Below, piece by piece: positions 1 to 7,212 of a stretch of 10,404 nt of DNA (its first letter is position 1; every line of letters begins with the position of its first letter). The DNA is taken from contig JAEDMR010000060.1 of NCBI GenBank assembly GCA_016302925.1, positions 1-10,404 of the forward strand. Direction: 5' to 3'. The position numbers and the translations under genes are program-made. Below the pieces are notes generated by a model that was not told the DNA's origin, made no database searches, and was given only the letters and a program-made list of their open reading frames with translations. This DNA is from Bacillota bacterium. GTDB taxonomy: Bacteria > Bacillota > Clostridia > Peptostreptococcales > Anaerovoracaceae.

Positions 1-63
1 ATGAAGCAGTAACAATCTCGATATGGACACTTTTGTCTATGTTTTGAGTAGCAGAGACACTCG

Positions 64-1413
64 TTGGAGAAGCAGCTTGGACAAATAACCTTTACCAATA
101 AACAACTGAGAGTATTGATTTTTCCCCTGGTGATAGAACAGTTTCTGGGGGTTGCCGTGGGCCTGGCGGATTCCGTCATGGTGGCCAGCGTGGGCGAAGC
201 CGCCGTATCGGCAGTTTCTCTGGTGGATTCCATCAATGTGCTGCTGTTTTTCGCCATGAACGCCCTGGCAACCGGCGGTGCGGTGGTCTGCGGCCAGTTT
301 CTGGGTCGAAAGGATACGGAAAGAGCAAACGAAGCCGGCCGGCAGCTGTTGGTTTTCGTGGTGCTTCTGGGCACTGCTGTGATGGCAGTCCTTTACCTGG
401 CAAAATCCATCATCCTGCATGGTCTCTTCGGCAGGATTGATGCGGATGTCATGGCCTATGCCAATACTTATTTTCTCATTGTGGAAGCTTCGATTCCGTT
501 TATGGCACTGTACAGTGCCGGTGCGGCAATCTTCCGCGTCATGGGAAACTCATCGGTATCCATGAAGATTTCCGTGGTCATGAATCTGGTCAACGTATGC
601 GGCAATGCAATCCTCATTTTCGGCGTCGGCATGGGCGTGGAAGGTGTGGCCATCCCTACCTTTGCAGCCCGGGTGCTGGGTGCTGCGGCAGTCATTGTTC
701 TGCTGCGGAATCCGGCTTATATCATACATATTTCCCGGCCGTTTCATTACCGGTTTCAGGGAGATATGGTGAAAAAGATTCTGCAGGTAGGTGTGCCGAG
801 CAGCATTGAAAGCAGCCTGTTCCAGCTGGGAAAGGTCATGCTTCTCAGTCTGGTTTCCAGTTTCGGCACGGCATCCATCGCAGCCAATGCCATCGGAAAC
901 AGCATCGCCACTGTACAGACCCTGCCGGCTGCAGCCATCGGCGTGGGAATGATCACGGTAGTCAGTCAGTGTGCCGGCGCCAGAGATTTCGAACACGCCA
1001 GATTCTATATCCGCAAACTGATGTGCTGGTCCTATGTGCTGATGCTGATCTGGAATCTCCTCCTGTTTGCCATCCAGTCTCTGCTGGTGGGGCTGTATAA
1101 TGTGTCCGGAGAGGCAGCACATCTTGCCATGATCATCCTGTGGCTCCACGGAGGGCTGGGGATTCTCATGTGGCCTGCCGCATTTACATTGCCTCAGGCA
1201 CTGAAAGGGGCTGGAGATACCTCTTATGTGATGATTGTAGCAGTTGCATCCATGTGGACCTTCCGGATTCTGACCGGATTCCTGTTTGCCAAATATCTTG
1301 GCATGGGCGTTCTGGGCACCTGGTATGCCATGTTCATCGACTGGGTCTGCCGCCTGCTGCTGTTCCTGGTCCGGTACCGGGGGAAGAAGTGGGAAACGAA
1401 ATATGTGAAATGA
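64..1413 (+). CDS. MATE family multidrug/organic cation efflux transporter
   Basis: This is a 449-residue polytopic membrane protein with two homologous halves, the usual size and layout of MATE transporters (about 12 helices), which export cationic drugs or metabolites in exchange for Na+ or H+. The first half carries the family-typical run PLVIEQFLGVAVGLADSVMV at residues 21-40, followed by GEAAVSAVSLVDSINVL and ATGGAVVCGQFLGRKD. The second half repeats the theme at about residues 268-281 (GTASIAANAIGNSI). The start is uncertain. The frame is closed by a TAG at 49-51, so TTG at 64 is the only start that keeps the N-terminal soluble lead, and the ribosome site before it is weak. GTG at 130 would cut into the first helix. 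The gene converges on rnhA and ends in a terminator immediately after the stop. The substrate cannot be told from sequence. Confidence 0.93.
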   Translation: MEKQLGQITFTNKQLRVLIFPLVIEQFLGVAVGLADSVMVASVGEAAVSAVSLVDSINVLLFFAMNALATGGAVVCGQFLGRKDTERANEAGRQLLVFVVLLGTAVMAVLYLAKSIILHGLFGRIDADVMAYANTYFLIVEASIPFMALYSAGAAIFRVMGNSSVSMKISVVMNLVNVCGNAILIFGVGMGVEGVAIPTFAARVLGAAAVIVLLRNPAYIIHISRPFHYRFQGDMVKKILQVGVPSSIESSLFQLGKVMLLSLVSSFGTASIAANAIGNSIATVQTLPAAAIGVGMITVVSQCAGARDFEHARFYIRKLMCWSYVLMLIWNLLLFAIQSLLVGLYNVSGEAAHLAMIILWLHGGLGILMWPAAFTLPQALKGAGDTSYVMIVAVASMWTFRILTGFLFAKYLGMGVLGTWYAMFIDWVCRLLLFLVRYRGKKWETKYVK

Positions 1414-1414
1414 A

Positions 1415-1437
1415 AAAAGCCGGGAAATCCGGCTTTT
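1415..1437. terminator. Bidirectional intrinsic terminator between the MATE gene and rnhA
   Basis: AAAAGCCGG (1415-1423) pairs perfectly with CCGGCTTTT (1429-1437) around a 5-nt loop. The A-run and T-run on either side give a U-tract in both directions. It sits one base after the MATE stop and three bases beyond the end of the convergent rnhA, so it can serve both. Confidence 0.88.
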
Positions 1438-1440
1438 ATA

Positions 1441-1995
1441 TTATTCTGCGGAGCTGCGCACCTGATCGATCCCCCGATTGGCCAGCTCGTCGGCACGGTT
1501 GTTCATCTTCGTCACATACTGGAAATCCTCGAAACGGAAACTGCTGCCGTTCCACTGGAGGAACTTTTCGTACAGCTTGTCGAAATCTGTGGATTTGCTT
1601 TCCAGATTTACATGTCCCTTGACCCGGTAAAAGGCCACATCGTGCTGGCGAACCAGAGCAAGGAGTTCCTTCCACAGTTCCTGATTCTCCACGGATTTCT
1701 TCGCCGCATTGCGCCACTTGTTTTTCTCCCAGGATTCGTACCATTTCTCCCGGAAGCAGTTGGCCACATAGGAACTGTCCGTGAAGACCTGAATGGTCTG
1801 TCCCGTCTTTTTCAGAGCTTTCAGTGCAGAAATAACTGCCGTCAGCTCCATTCGATTGTTGGTGGTATTGGCTTCTCCGCCAAAGAGCTCCTTCTGATGT
1901 TCGCCGAACTCCAGGATGGCGCCCCAGCCGCCGAAATTGATGTCCCCCTGATTGTTGGCACAGGCGCCGTCGGTATAAATTCTCAAAATCGCCAT
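1441..1995 (-). CDS. rnhA: Ribonuclease HI with an enlarged C-terminal loop
   Basis: RNase HI cuts the RNA strand of RNA-DNA hybrids in the cytoplasm, removing primers and R-loops. The catalytic residues are all visible: Asp9 in YTDGAC, Glu50 in NNRMELTA, Asp73 in FTDSSYV, and Asp169 in NNRADELA, with the helper His128 in KGH. The protein is 184 residues against about 155 for the E. coli enzyme. The extra length is mostly an insertion at about residues 131-164, between the KGH motif and the last aspartate. The ATG at 1995 is preceded by AAGGAG at good spacing, so the start is secure. Its own promoter lies at 2048-2076. The gene is a single transcription unit convergent with the MATE gene. Confidence 0.95.
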   Translation of the reverse strand: MAILRIYTDGACANNQGDINFGGWGAILEFGEHQKELFGGEANTTNNRMELTAVISALKALKKTGQTIQVFTDSSYVANCFREKWYESWEKNKWRNAAKKSVENQELWKELLALVRQHDVAFYRVKGHVNLESKSTDFDKLYEKFLQWNGSSFRFEDFQYVTKMNNRADELANRGIDQVRSSAE

Positions 1996-2047
1996 AGCAG
2001 ACTCCTTTTTTCTGATTTCTGATTTTTCTCCGTCATAAGATATGTAT

Positions 2048-2076
2048 ATTATGGACTATTTTCCGGAGTTTTACAA
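2048..2076 (-). promoter_or_regulatory. Sigma-A-type promoter for rnhA
   Basis: Read on the minus strand: TTGTAA (2076-2071), a 17-bp spacer, then CATAAT (2053-2048). It faces rnhA and would give a leader of about 45 nt. It is back to back with the rightward promoter at 2132-2160. Confidence 0.6.
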
Positions 2077-2131
2077 CCGGCAAACCTGTTTTTTTCTGAC
2101 GGAATCCACTTCGGATTTCCAATGGCCCGGC

Positions 2132-2160
2132 TTGTCAAACCGGGGTGCACGAGGTATAAT
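2132..2160 (+). promoter_or_regulatory. Strong sigma-A promoter for the reductase-walJ-rlmH-pgeF operon
   Basis: TTGTCA (2132-2137), exactly 17 bp, then a consensus TATAAT (2155-2160). The next four genes have no comparable promoter or terminator between them, so this is the likely main promoter for 2218-5797. Its position also rules out an upstream ATG at 2122 as the reductase start, because that start would lie before the transcript begins. Confidence 0.85.
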
Positions 2161-2203
2161 AGCACACAGACGGAAAACTGCCTGCAGCAGGATATAATAT
2201 ACA

Positions 2204-2210
2204 GGGGAGG
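2204..2210 (+). promoter_or_regulatory. Ribosome binding site that fixes the reductase start
   Basis: GGGGAGG, 7 nt before ATG 2218. The in-frame alternative at 2122 has no such site and would add 32 residues unlike the family N-terminus. Confidence 0.85.
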
Positions 2211-2217
2211 AAGAAAA

Positions 2218-3378
2218 ATGCAGTACAGAAGACTTGGAAAAACAGAATTAATGGTCAGTGAGATCGGCCTGGGGGCAGAATGGTTTGAGAGAATGGACCT
2301 GGAGAAATGCCGGCAGATCATTCGGACCTGCGAGGCGCAGGGCATCAATATTCTGGACTGCTGGATGTCAGAACCGAATGTGCGCAGTGCCATCGGCACC
2401 TGTCTGAATGGCACCAGGGAAAAATGGTATATCCAGGGGCATATCGGTTCCACCTGGCAGGACGGGCAGTATGTGCGAACGCGGGATCTGAGTGTGGTGA
2501 AGCCGGCCTTCGAGGATCTGCTTGCGCGGCTGCAGACCGACTATATCGATCTGGGTATGATTCATTATGTAGACGCAGAGAAAGACTGGGAGGAGATTAT
2601 CCGCGGTCCTTTCCTGGAATATGTCCACGAACTGAAGGAGAAAGGGACTATCCGCCATGTAGGCCTCAGCACCCACAATCCTCAGGTGGCGAAGAAAGCT
2701 GTGCTTTCCGGAGAAATCGAAATGCTGCTGTTTTCGGTGAATCCGGCCTTCGACCTGATGCCGCCGACAGAAAATATCGATGACTATTTTGGAGAATATG
2801 ATGCTTCTCTTGCCGGAATGGATCCCCAGCGGGCAGCCCTTTATCAGCTGTGTGAGCAGCAGGATATCGGCATGACCGTCATGAAGGGTTACGGCGGAGG
2901 CAGACTGCTGGATGAAAAGACCTCCCCGTTCGGTGTGGCGCTTCTTCCGACCCAGTGTATCCATTATGCCCTGACGCGGCCTTCCGTTGCCAGCATTCTT
3001 GTGGGATACTCGGAGCCGGAGCACGTGCTGGAAGCCGTTTCCTATGAGACTGCATGTGACGCAGAGAAAGATTATGCCAGCGTGCTGGCAGACGCACCGC
3101 AGCATGCCTACAGCGGCAGGTGCATGTACTGCAATCACTGTAAACCATGCCCGGAGAATATTGATATCGCCATGGTGAACAAGCTGTATGATCTGGCAGA
3201 TGTTCAGGAAACGATGCCGGAATCGGTTCGGCAGCATTACTTCGCATTGGAAAGAAACGCATCCCACTGCATCGGCTGCGGCGGATGTGAGACCAGATGC
3301 CCGTTTGGCGTAAAAGTGGCAGAACGAATGAAAAAAGCGGCAGTCCTCTTCGGAAACTGCCACGGAGGGAAAAATTGA
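2218..3378 (+). CDS. Aldo/keto reductase-like protein with C-terminal two-cluster ferredoxin domain
   Basis: The 386-residue protein starts like an aldo/keto reductase (MQYRRLGKTELMVSEIGLG), with barrel landmarks at residues 102-117 (DLLARLQTDYIDLGMIHY) and 144-154 (TIRHVGLSTHN). The C-terminal part has two [4Fe-4S]-type cysteine sets: CxxCxxCxxCP at 302-312 and CxxCxxCxxxCP at 351-362. It therefore probably moves electrons between iron-sulfur clusters and a substrate in the barrel. Of the classical tetrad (Asp, Tyr, Lys, His), Asp47 and His116 are present. The usual DTAxxYG segment reads DCWMSEP, with no Tyr, and the segment that normally holds Lys reads WYIQGHIGS. Similar Fe-S members are known in Clostridia and archaea, but I know of no assigned substrate. 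The stop overlaps the walJ start by 4 nt. Confidence 0.92.
   Translation: MQYRRLGKTELMVSEIGLGAEWFERMDLEKCRQIIRTCEAQGINILDCWMSEPNVRSAIGTCLNGTREKWYIQGHIGSTWQDGQYVRTRDLSVVKPAFEDLLARLQTDYIDLGMIHYVDAEKDWEEIIRGPFLEYVHELKEKGTIRHVGLSTHNPQVAKKAVLSGEIEMLLFSVNPAFDLMPPTENIDDYFGEYDASLAGMDPQRAALYQLCEQQDIGMTVMKGYGGGRLLDEKTSPFGVALLPTQCIHYALTRPSVASILVGYSEPEHVLEAVSYETACDAEKDYASVLADAPQHAYSGRCMYCNHCKPCPENIDIAMVNKLYDLADVQETMPESVRQHYFALERNASHCIGCGGCETRCPFGVKVAERMKKAAVLFGNCHGGKN
3364..3369 (+). promoter_or_regulatory. Ribosome binding site that supports a TTG start for walJ
   Basis: GGAGGG, 5 nt before TTG 3375. The more upstream in-frame ATG (3297) lies inside the reductase ferredoxin domain and would add residues foreign to the family. 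Confidence 0.75.
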
Positions 3379-4187
3379 CATTAGGATTCAGCGCATTTGC
3401 AAGCAGCAGCAGCGGAAACTGTTATTATATCAAAAGTGAAACAACCCATTTGTTAGTGGATGTGGGCATCAGCGCTTCCCGAATCGTATCGGCGCTGGAG
3501 ACGCTGGGAGAAAAACCGTCGAAAATTTCCGCCGTGTTTCTCACCCATGAGCACGTGGACCATGTGAAAAGCGTTTCCGCCTTCCATAAGAAAGCACCGG
3601 AGGCCTGGTTCATCGCATCAGAAGGAACTGCAGCCGGTCTGGAACCCAAGGCAGCAGACGCCATAGCGGAAAAGCTGGTGACCATCTCGCCGGAAAACTG
3701 TGATCTGATGGTGGGCGATATTCTGGTCCACAGCTTTCCGCTGTCCCATGATGCAGCGCAGCCCACCGCCTACACCTTCGAAAAGGACGGGAAAAAAATC
3801 GCCATCGTGACGGATACTGGCTGTGTCACGGAGGAAGTTTATGACGCGATGAAAGATGCGGATCTGCTGGTTCTGGAGGCCAACCATGAAGAGAATATTC
3901 TGCTCTACGGCAGGTACCCGTATCCGGTCAAGCGTCGTATCCTCAGCGATGTGGGGCATCTGTCCAATGAGACGGCAGGCAGGTGTCTGGTCCAGCTCCT
4001 TCGCGAGCCGGATCGCTGCAAGGTGCCCCGGGTCTTTCTGGCCCACCTGAGCCGGGAAAACAACACCCCGCAGCAGGCATTCCTGACGGTGCGCAATGTG
4101 TTGGAAGAAGCAGACTATTACATAGGAAAGGATCTCTATATGGATGTGCTGGGGCCGGAGCAGACTCCGATCCTGACGGAGGTATAG
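3375..4187 (+). CDS. walJ: WalJ/YycJ-like metallo-beta-lactamase-fold hydrolase
   Basis: The 270-residue cytosolic protein opens with the YycJ/WalJ-type strand FSAFASSSSGNCYYI and carries the metal-binding THEHVDH motif (residues 57-63, HxHxDH). Further conserved positions are His125-Asp126 (SHD), Asp147 in TDTG, Glu168-Ala-Asn-His171, His195 in GHLS and His224 in AHLS, as expected for a two-metal active site. In Bacilli the homologue lies in the walRK operon, close to rlmH, and is linked to cell-wall and cell-division control; its exact reaction is not settled, and exonuclease activity has been proposed. Here no WalRK genes lie in the window, but rlmH follows directly. The TTG start overlaps the reductase stop (TTGA), which suggests translational coupling. 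Confidence 0.9.
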   Translation: MTLGFSAFASSSSGNCYYIKSETTHLLVDVGISASRIVSALETLGEKPSKISAVFLTHEHVDHVKSVSAFHKKAPEAWFIASEGTAAGLEPKAADAIAEKLVTISPENCDLMVGDILVHSFPLSHDAAQPTAYTFEKDGKKIAIVTDTGCVTEEVYDAMKDADLLVLEANHEENILLYGRYPYPVKRRILSDVGHLSNETAGRCLVQLLREPDRCKVPRVFLAHLSRENNTPQQAFLTVRNVLEEADYYIGKDLYMDVLGPEQTPILTEV

Positions 4188-4192
4188 CATAG

Positions 4193-4672
4193 ATGAAAAT
4201 TCAGATTATCTGTATCGGCAAACTGAAAGAAAAATACTGGACAGAGGCGGTGGCAGAGTACAGCAAGCGACTGCAGCGGTTCTGCACTCTAGAGATTGTG
4301 GAGCTGAAGGAAGCCCGGCTGCCGGATAAGGCCTCGGCAGCCGACGAGGAGAATGTGAAGCTGGAAGAAGGCCGCTCCATTCTGAAGCAGATCAGTGACA
4401 GCACCTACGTGATTACGCTGGAGGTGCTGGGAAAAGCCCTCAGCTCGGAGGAACTGGCAGGGAAAATAGAGGATCTGGCCGGCATGGGCAGAAGCGATAT
4501 CGCCTTTGTCATCGGCGGAAGTCTGGGGCTTTCGGCAGAAGTGAGCCGGCGGGCCGATTTCAAGCTGTCCTTTTCCCGTATGACGTTCCCCCATCAGATG
4601 ATGCGGGTGATTCTGCTGGAGCAGATCTACCGCAGCTTTAAAATCAACCGCAATGAGACCTATCATAAATAA
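4193..4672 (+). CDS. rlmH: 23S rRNA (pseudouridine-1915-N3) methyltransferase RlmH
   Basis: RlmH is a dimeric SPOUT methyltransferase that uses S-adenosylmethionine to methylate pseudouridine 1915 in helix 69 of 23S rRNA on assembled 70S ribosomes. The 159-residue length is exactly that of the family. The SAM-binding knot shows as FVIGGSLGLS (residues 105-114). The C-terminal signature runs from LSFSRMTFPHQMMRVILLEQ (129-148) to the terminal YHK. GGAGG at 4178-4182 sits 10 nt before the ATG and overlaps the end of walJ. The gene order walJ-rlmH matches the neighbourhood seen in Bacillus. Confidence 0.97.
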   Translation: MKIQIICIGKLKEKYWTEAVAEYSKRLQRFCTLEIVELKEARLPDKASAADEENVKLEEGRSILKQISDSTYVITLEVLGKALSSEELAGKIEDLAGMGRSDIAFVIGGSLGLSAEVSRRADFKLSFSRMTFPHQMMRVILLEQIYRSFKINRNETYHK

Positions 4673-4699
4673 AAAGGATCAGAAAGAAGGAGAATACTG

Positions 4700-5536
4700 A
4701 TGAACCGATATCACCTCCATCAGAAAGGAGAAACCTGCTGGCTCACTTTCCCGCAGTTCGATGAATATGAGGAGATCTCCCATCTGTTTACAACCCGGAG
4801 GGGAGGCGTAAGCAAAGGCCCCCGGGAAAGCTGGAACTTCGGCAAGTGCCCGGAAGAGCCGGCAGAGCATATTTTGCAAAATTACCGCATTCTGGCCGAT
4901 GTGCTGGAAACGGAAGCGGAAAAGATGGTTCGAAGCAACCAGACTCACACTGCGAATGTGATGGAAGTGGATGAGAGACACCTGGGCATGGGTATTACAC
5001 GGGAGCGAAGCTATGAAGATATCGACGGCCTGGTGACCGACCGGCCGGGCATCACCCTGATCACGACCCATGGGGACTGCAATCCGCTGTATTTTTATGA
5101 TCCGGTGCGCCGCGTTATCGGGCTGGCACATTCCGGCTGGCGCGGGACGCTGGGGAAAATTGCCGGGGAAATGATTGACAAAATGCGCACGCACTACGGC
5201 TGCGTGCCTTCGGACATTCTGGCAGGCATCGGCCCGGGACTTTGCCAGGATTGTTTCGAGGTGGACGAAGATGTGGCGGAGATGTTTTTCCAAAAGCATG
5301 GGGTGTGGCGACAGTTCGGACGCATGGAGAAGCACGGCGGTCTGCGAAAATACTACCTGGATCTGAAGGCTGTCATCCGCTGGACCCTGATGGAAGCCGG
5401 CGTATCGGCGGACCATATCGTCGATATGCAGCTGTGCACCCGGTGTCATCCGGAGTGGTTCTTTTCGTACCGGGGACAGCACGGGCAGAACGGAAACATG
5501 GCGGCTGCCATGATGCTGCGGGAGAAGGAACGATAA
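4700..5536 (+). CDS. pgeF: Peptidoglycan editing factor PgeF (YlmD/YfiH, laccase-domain family)
   Basis: The 278-residue protein belongs to the family once called polyphenol oxidase or multicopper laccase-like. In E. coli the YfiH/PgeF enzyme removes misincorporated L-serine from peptidoglycan precursors; related mammalian LACC1 acts on purine nucleosides. The zinc-site residues are present: His83 in SNQTH, Cys127 in HGDCNPL, and His144 in LAHSGWRGT. Also visible are AGIGPGLCQDCFEV (residues 175-188) and the C-terminal CTRCHPEWFFSYR (246-258). AAGGAG lies 7 nt before the ATG. The gene is 27 nt after rlmH and abuts the next gene with no gap. Confidence 0.93.
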   Translation: MNRYHLHQKGETCWLTFPQFDEYEEISHLFTTRRGGVSKGPRESWNFGKCPEEPAEHILQNYRILADVLETEAEKMVRSNQTHTANVMEVDERHLGMGITRERSYEDIDGLVTDRPGITLITTHGDCNPLYFYDPVRRVIGLAHSGWRGTLGKIAGEMIDKMRTHYGCVPSDILAGIGPGLCQDCFEVDEDVAEMFFQKHGVWRQFGRMEKHGGLRKYYLDLKAVIRWTLMEAGVSADHIVDMQLCTRCHPEWFFSYRGQHGQNGNMAAAMMLREKER

Positions 5537-5797
5537 ATGGAAGACAGAATCATTCATGAAGGGAAAAAGTACCGTCATTTCAAAGGCGGAGAGTATCAGG
5601 TCCTTCACATCGCAACCCATTCCGAGACCAGAGAAGCATACGTGGTTTACCGGGCACTGTATGGAGAAGGCGGCGTCTGGGTCAGACCTTATGAAATGTT
5701 CGCTTCCGAGGTGGATCACGAGAAATATCCGGATGTGAAACAGGTCTATCGGTTTGAAGAAATGGAACAGGACGAAAATCTGTATACTGAAAAATAA
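5537..5797 (+). CDS. DUF1653 family small protein
   Basis: This 86-residue soluble protein matches the DUF1653 pattern: KKYRHFKGGEYQVLHIATHS (residues 10-29), then EAYVVYRALYGEGGVWVRP and the EMF segment. The family is a small beta-rich domain of unknown function, sometimes fused to other domains; here it stands alone with an acidic tail. The ATG follows the pgeF stop directly (TAAATG), with GGAG/AAGGAA 7 or more nt upstream inside pgeF, so it is translated with pgeF. It ends in tandem TAA stops. No terminator hairpin is visible after it, so the operon may read through into the ECF gene. Confidence 0.88.
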   Translation: MEDRIIHEGKKYRHFKGGEYQVLHIATHSETREAYVVYRALYGEGGVWVRPYEMFASEVDHEKYPDVKQVYRFEEMEQDENLYTEK

Positions 5798-5810
5798 TAA
5801 AAATTGTACA

Positions 5811-5839
5811 TTTTAATCATAACAGAATTCCTCTATAAT
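5811..5839 (+). promoter_or_regulatory. Candidate promoter for the ECF S component gene
   Basis: A perfect TATAAT (5834-5839) is preceded at 17 bp by TTTTAA (5811-5816), a poor -35 box. The leader would be only about 30 nt, which leaves no room for a riboswitch. The weak -35 suggests help from an activator or read-through from upstream. Confidence 0.5.
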
Positions 5840-5863
5840 GAACAGCAGAAGCACAATTCAATT

Positions 5864-5868
5864 GGAGG
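5864..5868 (+). promoter_or_regulatory. Ribosome binding site choosing the ECF S component start
   Basis: GGAGG lies 7 nt before ATG 5876, but only 1 nt before the alternative ATG 5870. A TTG at 5804 lies upstream of the -10 box. ATG 5876 is therefore the start. Confidence 0.8.
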
Positions 5869-5875
5869 AATGATT

Positions 5876-6403
5876 ATGAACCAGACAAACGAAAAGACCA
5901 GAACCCTTGTCATGACTGCACTAATGGCGGCTATCATCTTTGTGGCGACTTACATTATTAAAATCCCGAATCCGGCCACAGGTGGCTACAGTCATATGGG
6001 AGACTGCATGATCTTCCTGGCGGTGATCATGCTGGGACGGAAGAACGGGGCCATCGCAGCGGGAATCGGCGGCGCGCTGTCTGACCTTCTGGCAGGGGCA
6101 GCAGCATGGATTTTGCCGACACTGGTGATCAAATATATTATGGCGTTCATCATGGGTACGATCATAAAGAAAAATCCGGAAAGCCGCAGCTTGCAGATCG
6201 GCGGTGCTGTGACGGGCGGAATTTTCCAGATTACCGCATACACCCTGGTGAAGGTGGTGCTGGTGGGTTCCGGACCTGCCATCGCATCCATTCCGAACAT
6301 CTGCATTCAGACCACCGTGGGTGTGGTGCTGTTTGCCGTGCTGGCCAGCGTACTATCGAAGCACATTTTCCGCTTCATGGGAAAGGATGGTGCAGGGAAA
6401 TGA
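5876..6403 (+). CDS. ECF transporter S component (substrate-binding membrane subunit)
   Basis: The 175-residue membrane protein has five to six hydrophobic stretches and a typical S-component pattern: TRTLVMTALMAAIIFVATYI near the N-terminus (residues 8-27), TGGYSHMGDCMIFLAVIMLG at 35-54 and GGALSDLLAG at 64-73. S components capture a vitamin or similar micronutrient and work with a shared energizing module (EcfA, EcfA', EcfT), which is not in this window. The HMGD/ALSDLL signature resembles the riboflavin/pyridoxine-type S-component family, but the ligand cannot be fixed from sequence. The stop codon overlaps the start of the amidohydrolase (ATGA), so the two proteins are probably made together and handle the same compound. 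Confidence 0.87.
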   Translation: MNQTNEKTRTLVMTALMAAIIFVATYIIKIPNPATGGYSHMGDCMIFLAVIMLGRKNGAIAAGIGGALSDLLAGAAAWILPTLVIKYIMAFIMGTIIKKNPESRSLQIGGAVTGGIFQITAYTLVKVVLVGSGPAIASIPNICIQTTVGVVLFAVLASVLSKHIFRFMGKDGAGK

Positions 6404-7119
6404 AAATCATAGATGCACATGCACACATCGGCTACATCGGCGGATGGGCTGACGTGGGAATCACCGGAGAAGAGCTGATTGCTCAGATGGACCGCTTCGA
6501 AATCGAAAAGACGGTCCTCTGCAACGAAGATAACGATGTGACCCTGGAAATGATGGAGAAATATCCGGGGCGGATCGTGGGTGCTGTTTATGTAAATCCG
6601 CTGAACCCGGCTACCGTGGATTCCATGGAGCATTATTTCGAAAAGGGCTTTCGGACTGTGAAGCTGAACCCGCTCCGCCATGCATACTGCGCCGACACGG
6701 AGGCCCTGGATCCCATCCTGGATAAGGCGGAAAAGGCTGGCACTACGGTCTGCATTCACAGCGGCCACCCGCCGTATTCTCTGCCGTGGCAGATTGGTCT
6801 GCTGGCAGAACGGCATCCGAATGTGAAGATTATGATGATCCACATGGGCCACGGCCATGGCGTATACATCGACGCGGCACTGAAAATGGCCCGGCGGTAT
6901 CCGAACATCTGGCTGGAAATGTCCGGTATGCCTATGCCGTCGAAGATCCGGGAAGCGTACGAGACCGTAGGCAAGAACCGGATCATGTTCGGTACAGATA
7001 CGCCGTTCCACGATCCTTCCGTAGAACTTCAGAAGGTGCTGGTCAGCGGTGTGGATGAAGAGGGAATTCGGAGAATCCTCTATGACAACGCGGCAGACTT
7101 TTTCGGTCTGCGGGGGTAG
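6400..7119 (+). CDS. Amidohydrolase-2 family metal-dependent hydrolase (TIM-barrel)
   Basis: The 239-residue protein carries the metal-dependent hydrolase signatures: His7 and His9 in IDAHAHIG, His120 in CIHSGHPP, His148 in MMIHMGHGHG, and Asp200 in FGTDTPF. This is the order seen in amidohydrolase-2 (ACMSD-like) enzymes, which use one divalent metal for hydrolysis or decarboxylation. It is shorter than the 300-plus residues of many members, but no motif is missing. The start is ATG 6400, which overlaps the ECF stop by 4 nt with only a modest AGGGA site, so coupled translation is likely. Its pairing with an uptake subunit suggests that it processes the imported molecule; the substrate is unknown. 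Confidence 0.88.
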   Translation: MKIIDAHAHIGYIGGWADVGITGEELIAQMDRFEIEKTVLCNEDNDVTLEMMEKYPGRIVGAVYVNPLNPATVDSMEHYFEKGFRTVKLNPLRHAYCADTEALDPILDKAEKAGTTVCIHSGHPPYSLPWQIGLLAERHPNVKIMMIHMGHGHGVYIDAALKMARRYPNIWLEMSGMPMPSKIREAYETVGKNRIMFGTDTPFHDPSVELQKVLVSGVDEEGIRRILYDNAADFFGLRG

Positions 7120-7141
7120 AAGGCACCCCATCTAATCTCAT

Positions 7142-7185
7142 AAAAAACAATCCCTGCTCCGTCTGTTTCGGGCAGGGATTTTTTT
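7142..7185. terminator. Bidirectional intrinsic terminator between the amidohydrolase and arsR-type gene
   Basis: AATCCCTGC (7149-7157) pairs with GCAGGGATT (7172-7180), and an inner CCG/CGG extends the stem. A T-run (7179-7185) follows on the plus strand and an A-run (7142-7147) gives the U-tract on the minus strand. It can end both converging transcripts. Confidence 0.9.
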
Positions 7186-7212
7186 CATATACTTTTGGGT
7201 TTCATGCGGACT

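Noticed and set aside
1..47. A possible tail of an upstream gene, either ending TAA at 10-12 or in the third frame ending TGA at 45-47
   Set aside because: Too short to identify; neither reading gives a recognisable C-terminus.
2368..3381. A 337-codon minus-strand frame opposite the reductase
   Set aside because: The plus strand has a strong promoter, a ribosome site and conserved cysteine motifs; the antisense product looks random.
4679..5719. A 346-codon minus-strand frame opposite pgeF and the DUF1653 gene
   Set aside because: It spans two clear plus-strand genes, resembles no family I know, and has no promoter or ribosome site of note.
5798..5875. A vitamin riboswitch before the ECF S component
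   Set aside because: The expected leader is only about 30 nt, and the whole gap of 78 nt has no stable stem.
6307..7131. A 274-codon minus-strand frame opposite the amidohydrolase
   Set aside because: All metal-binding motifs are on the plus strand; the antisense frame crosses the ECF-amidohydrolase junction without any domain.
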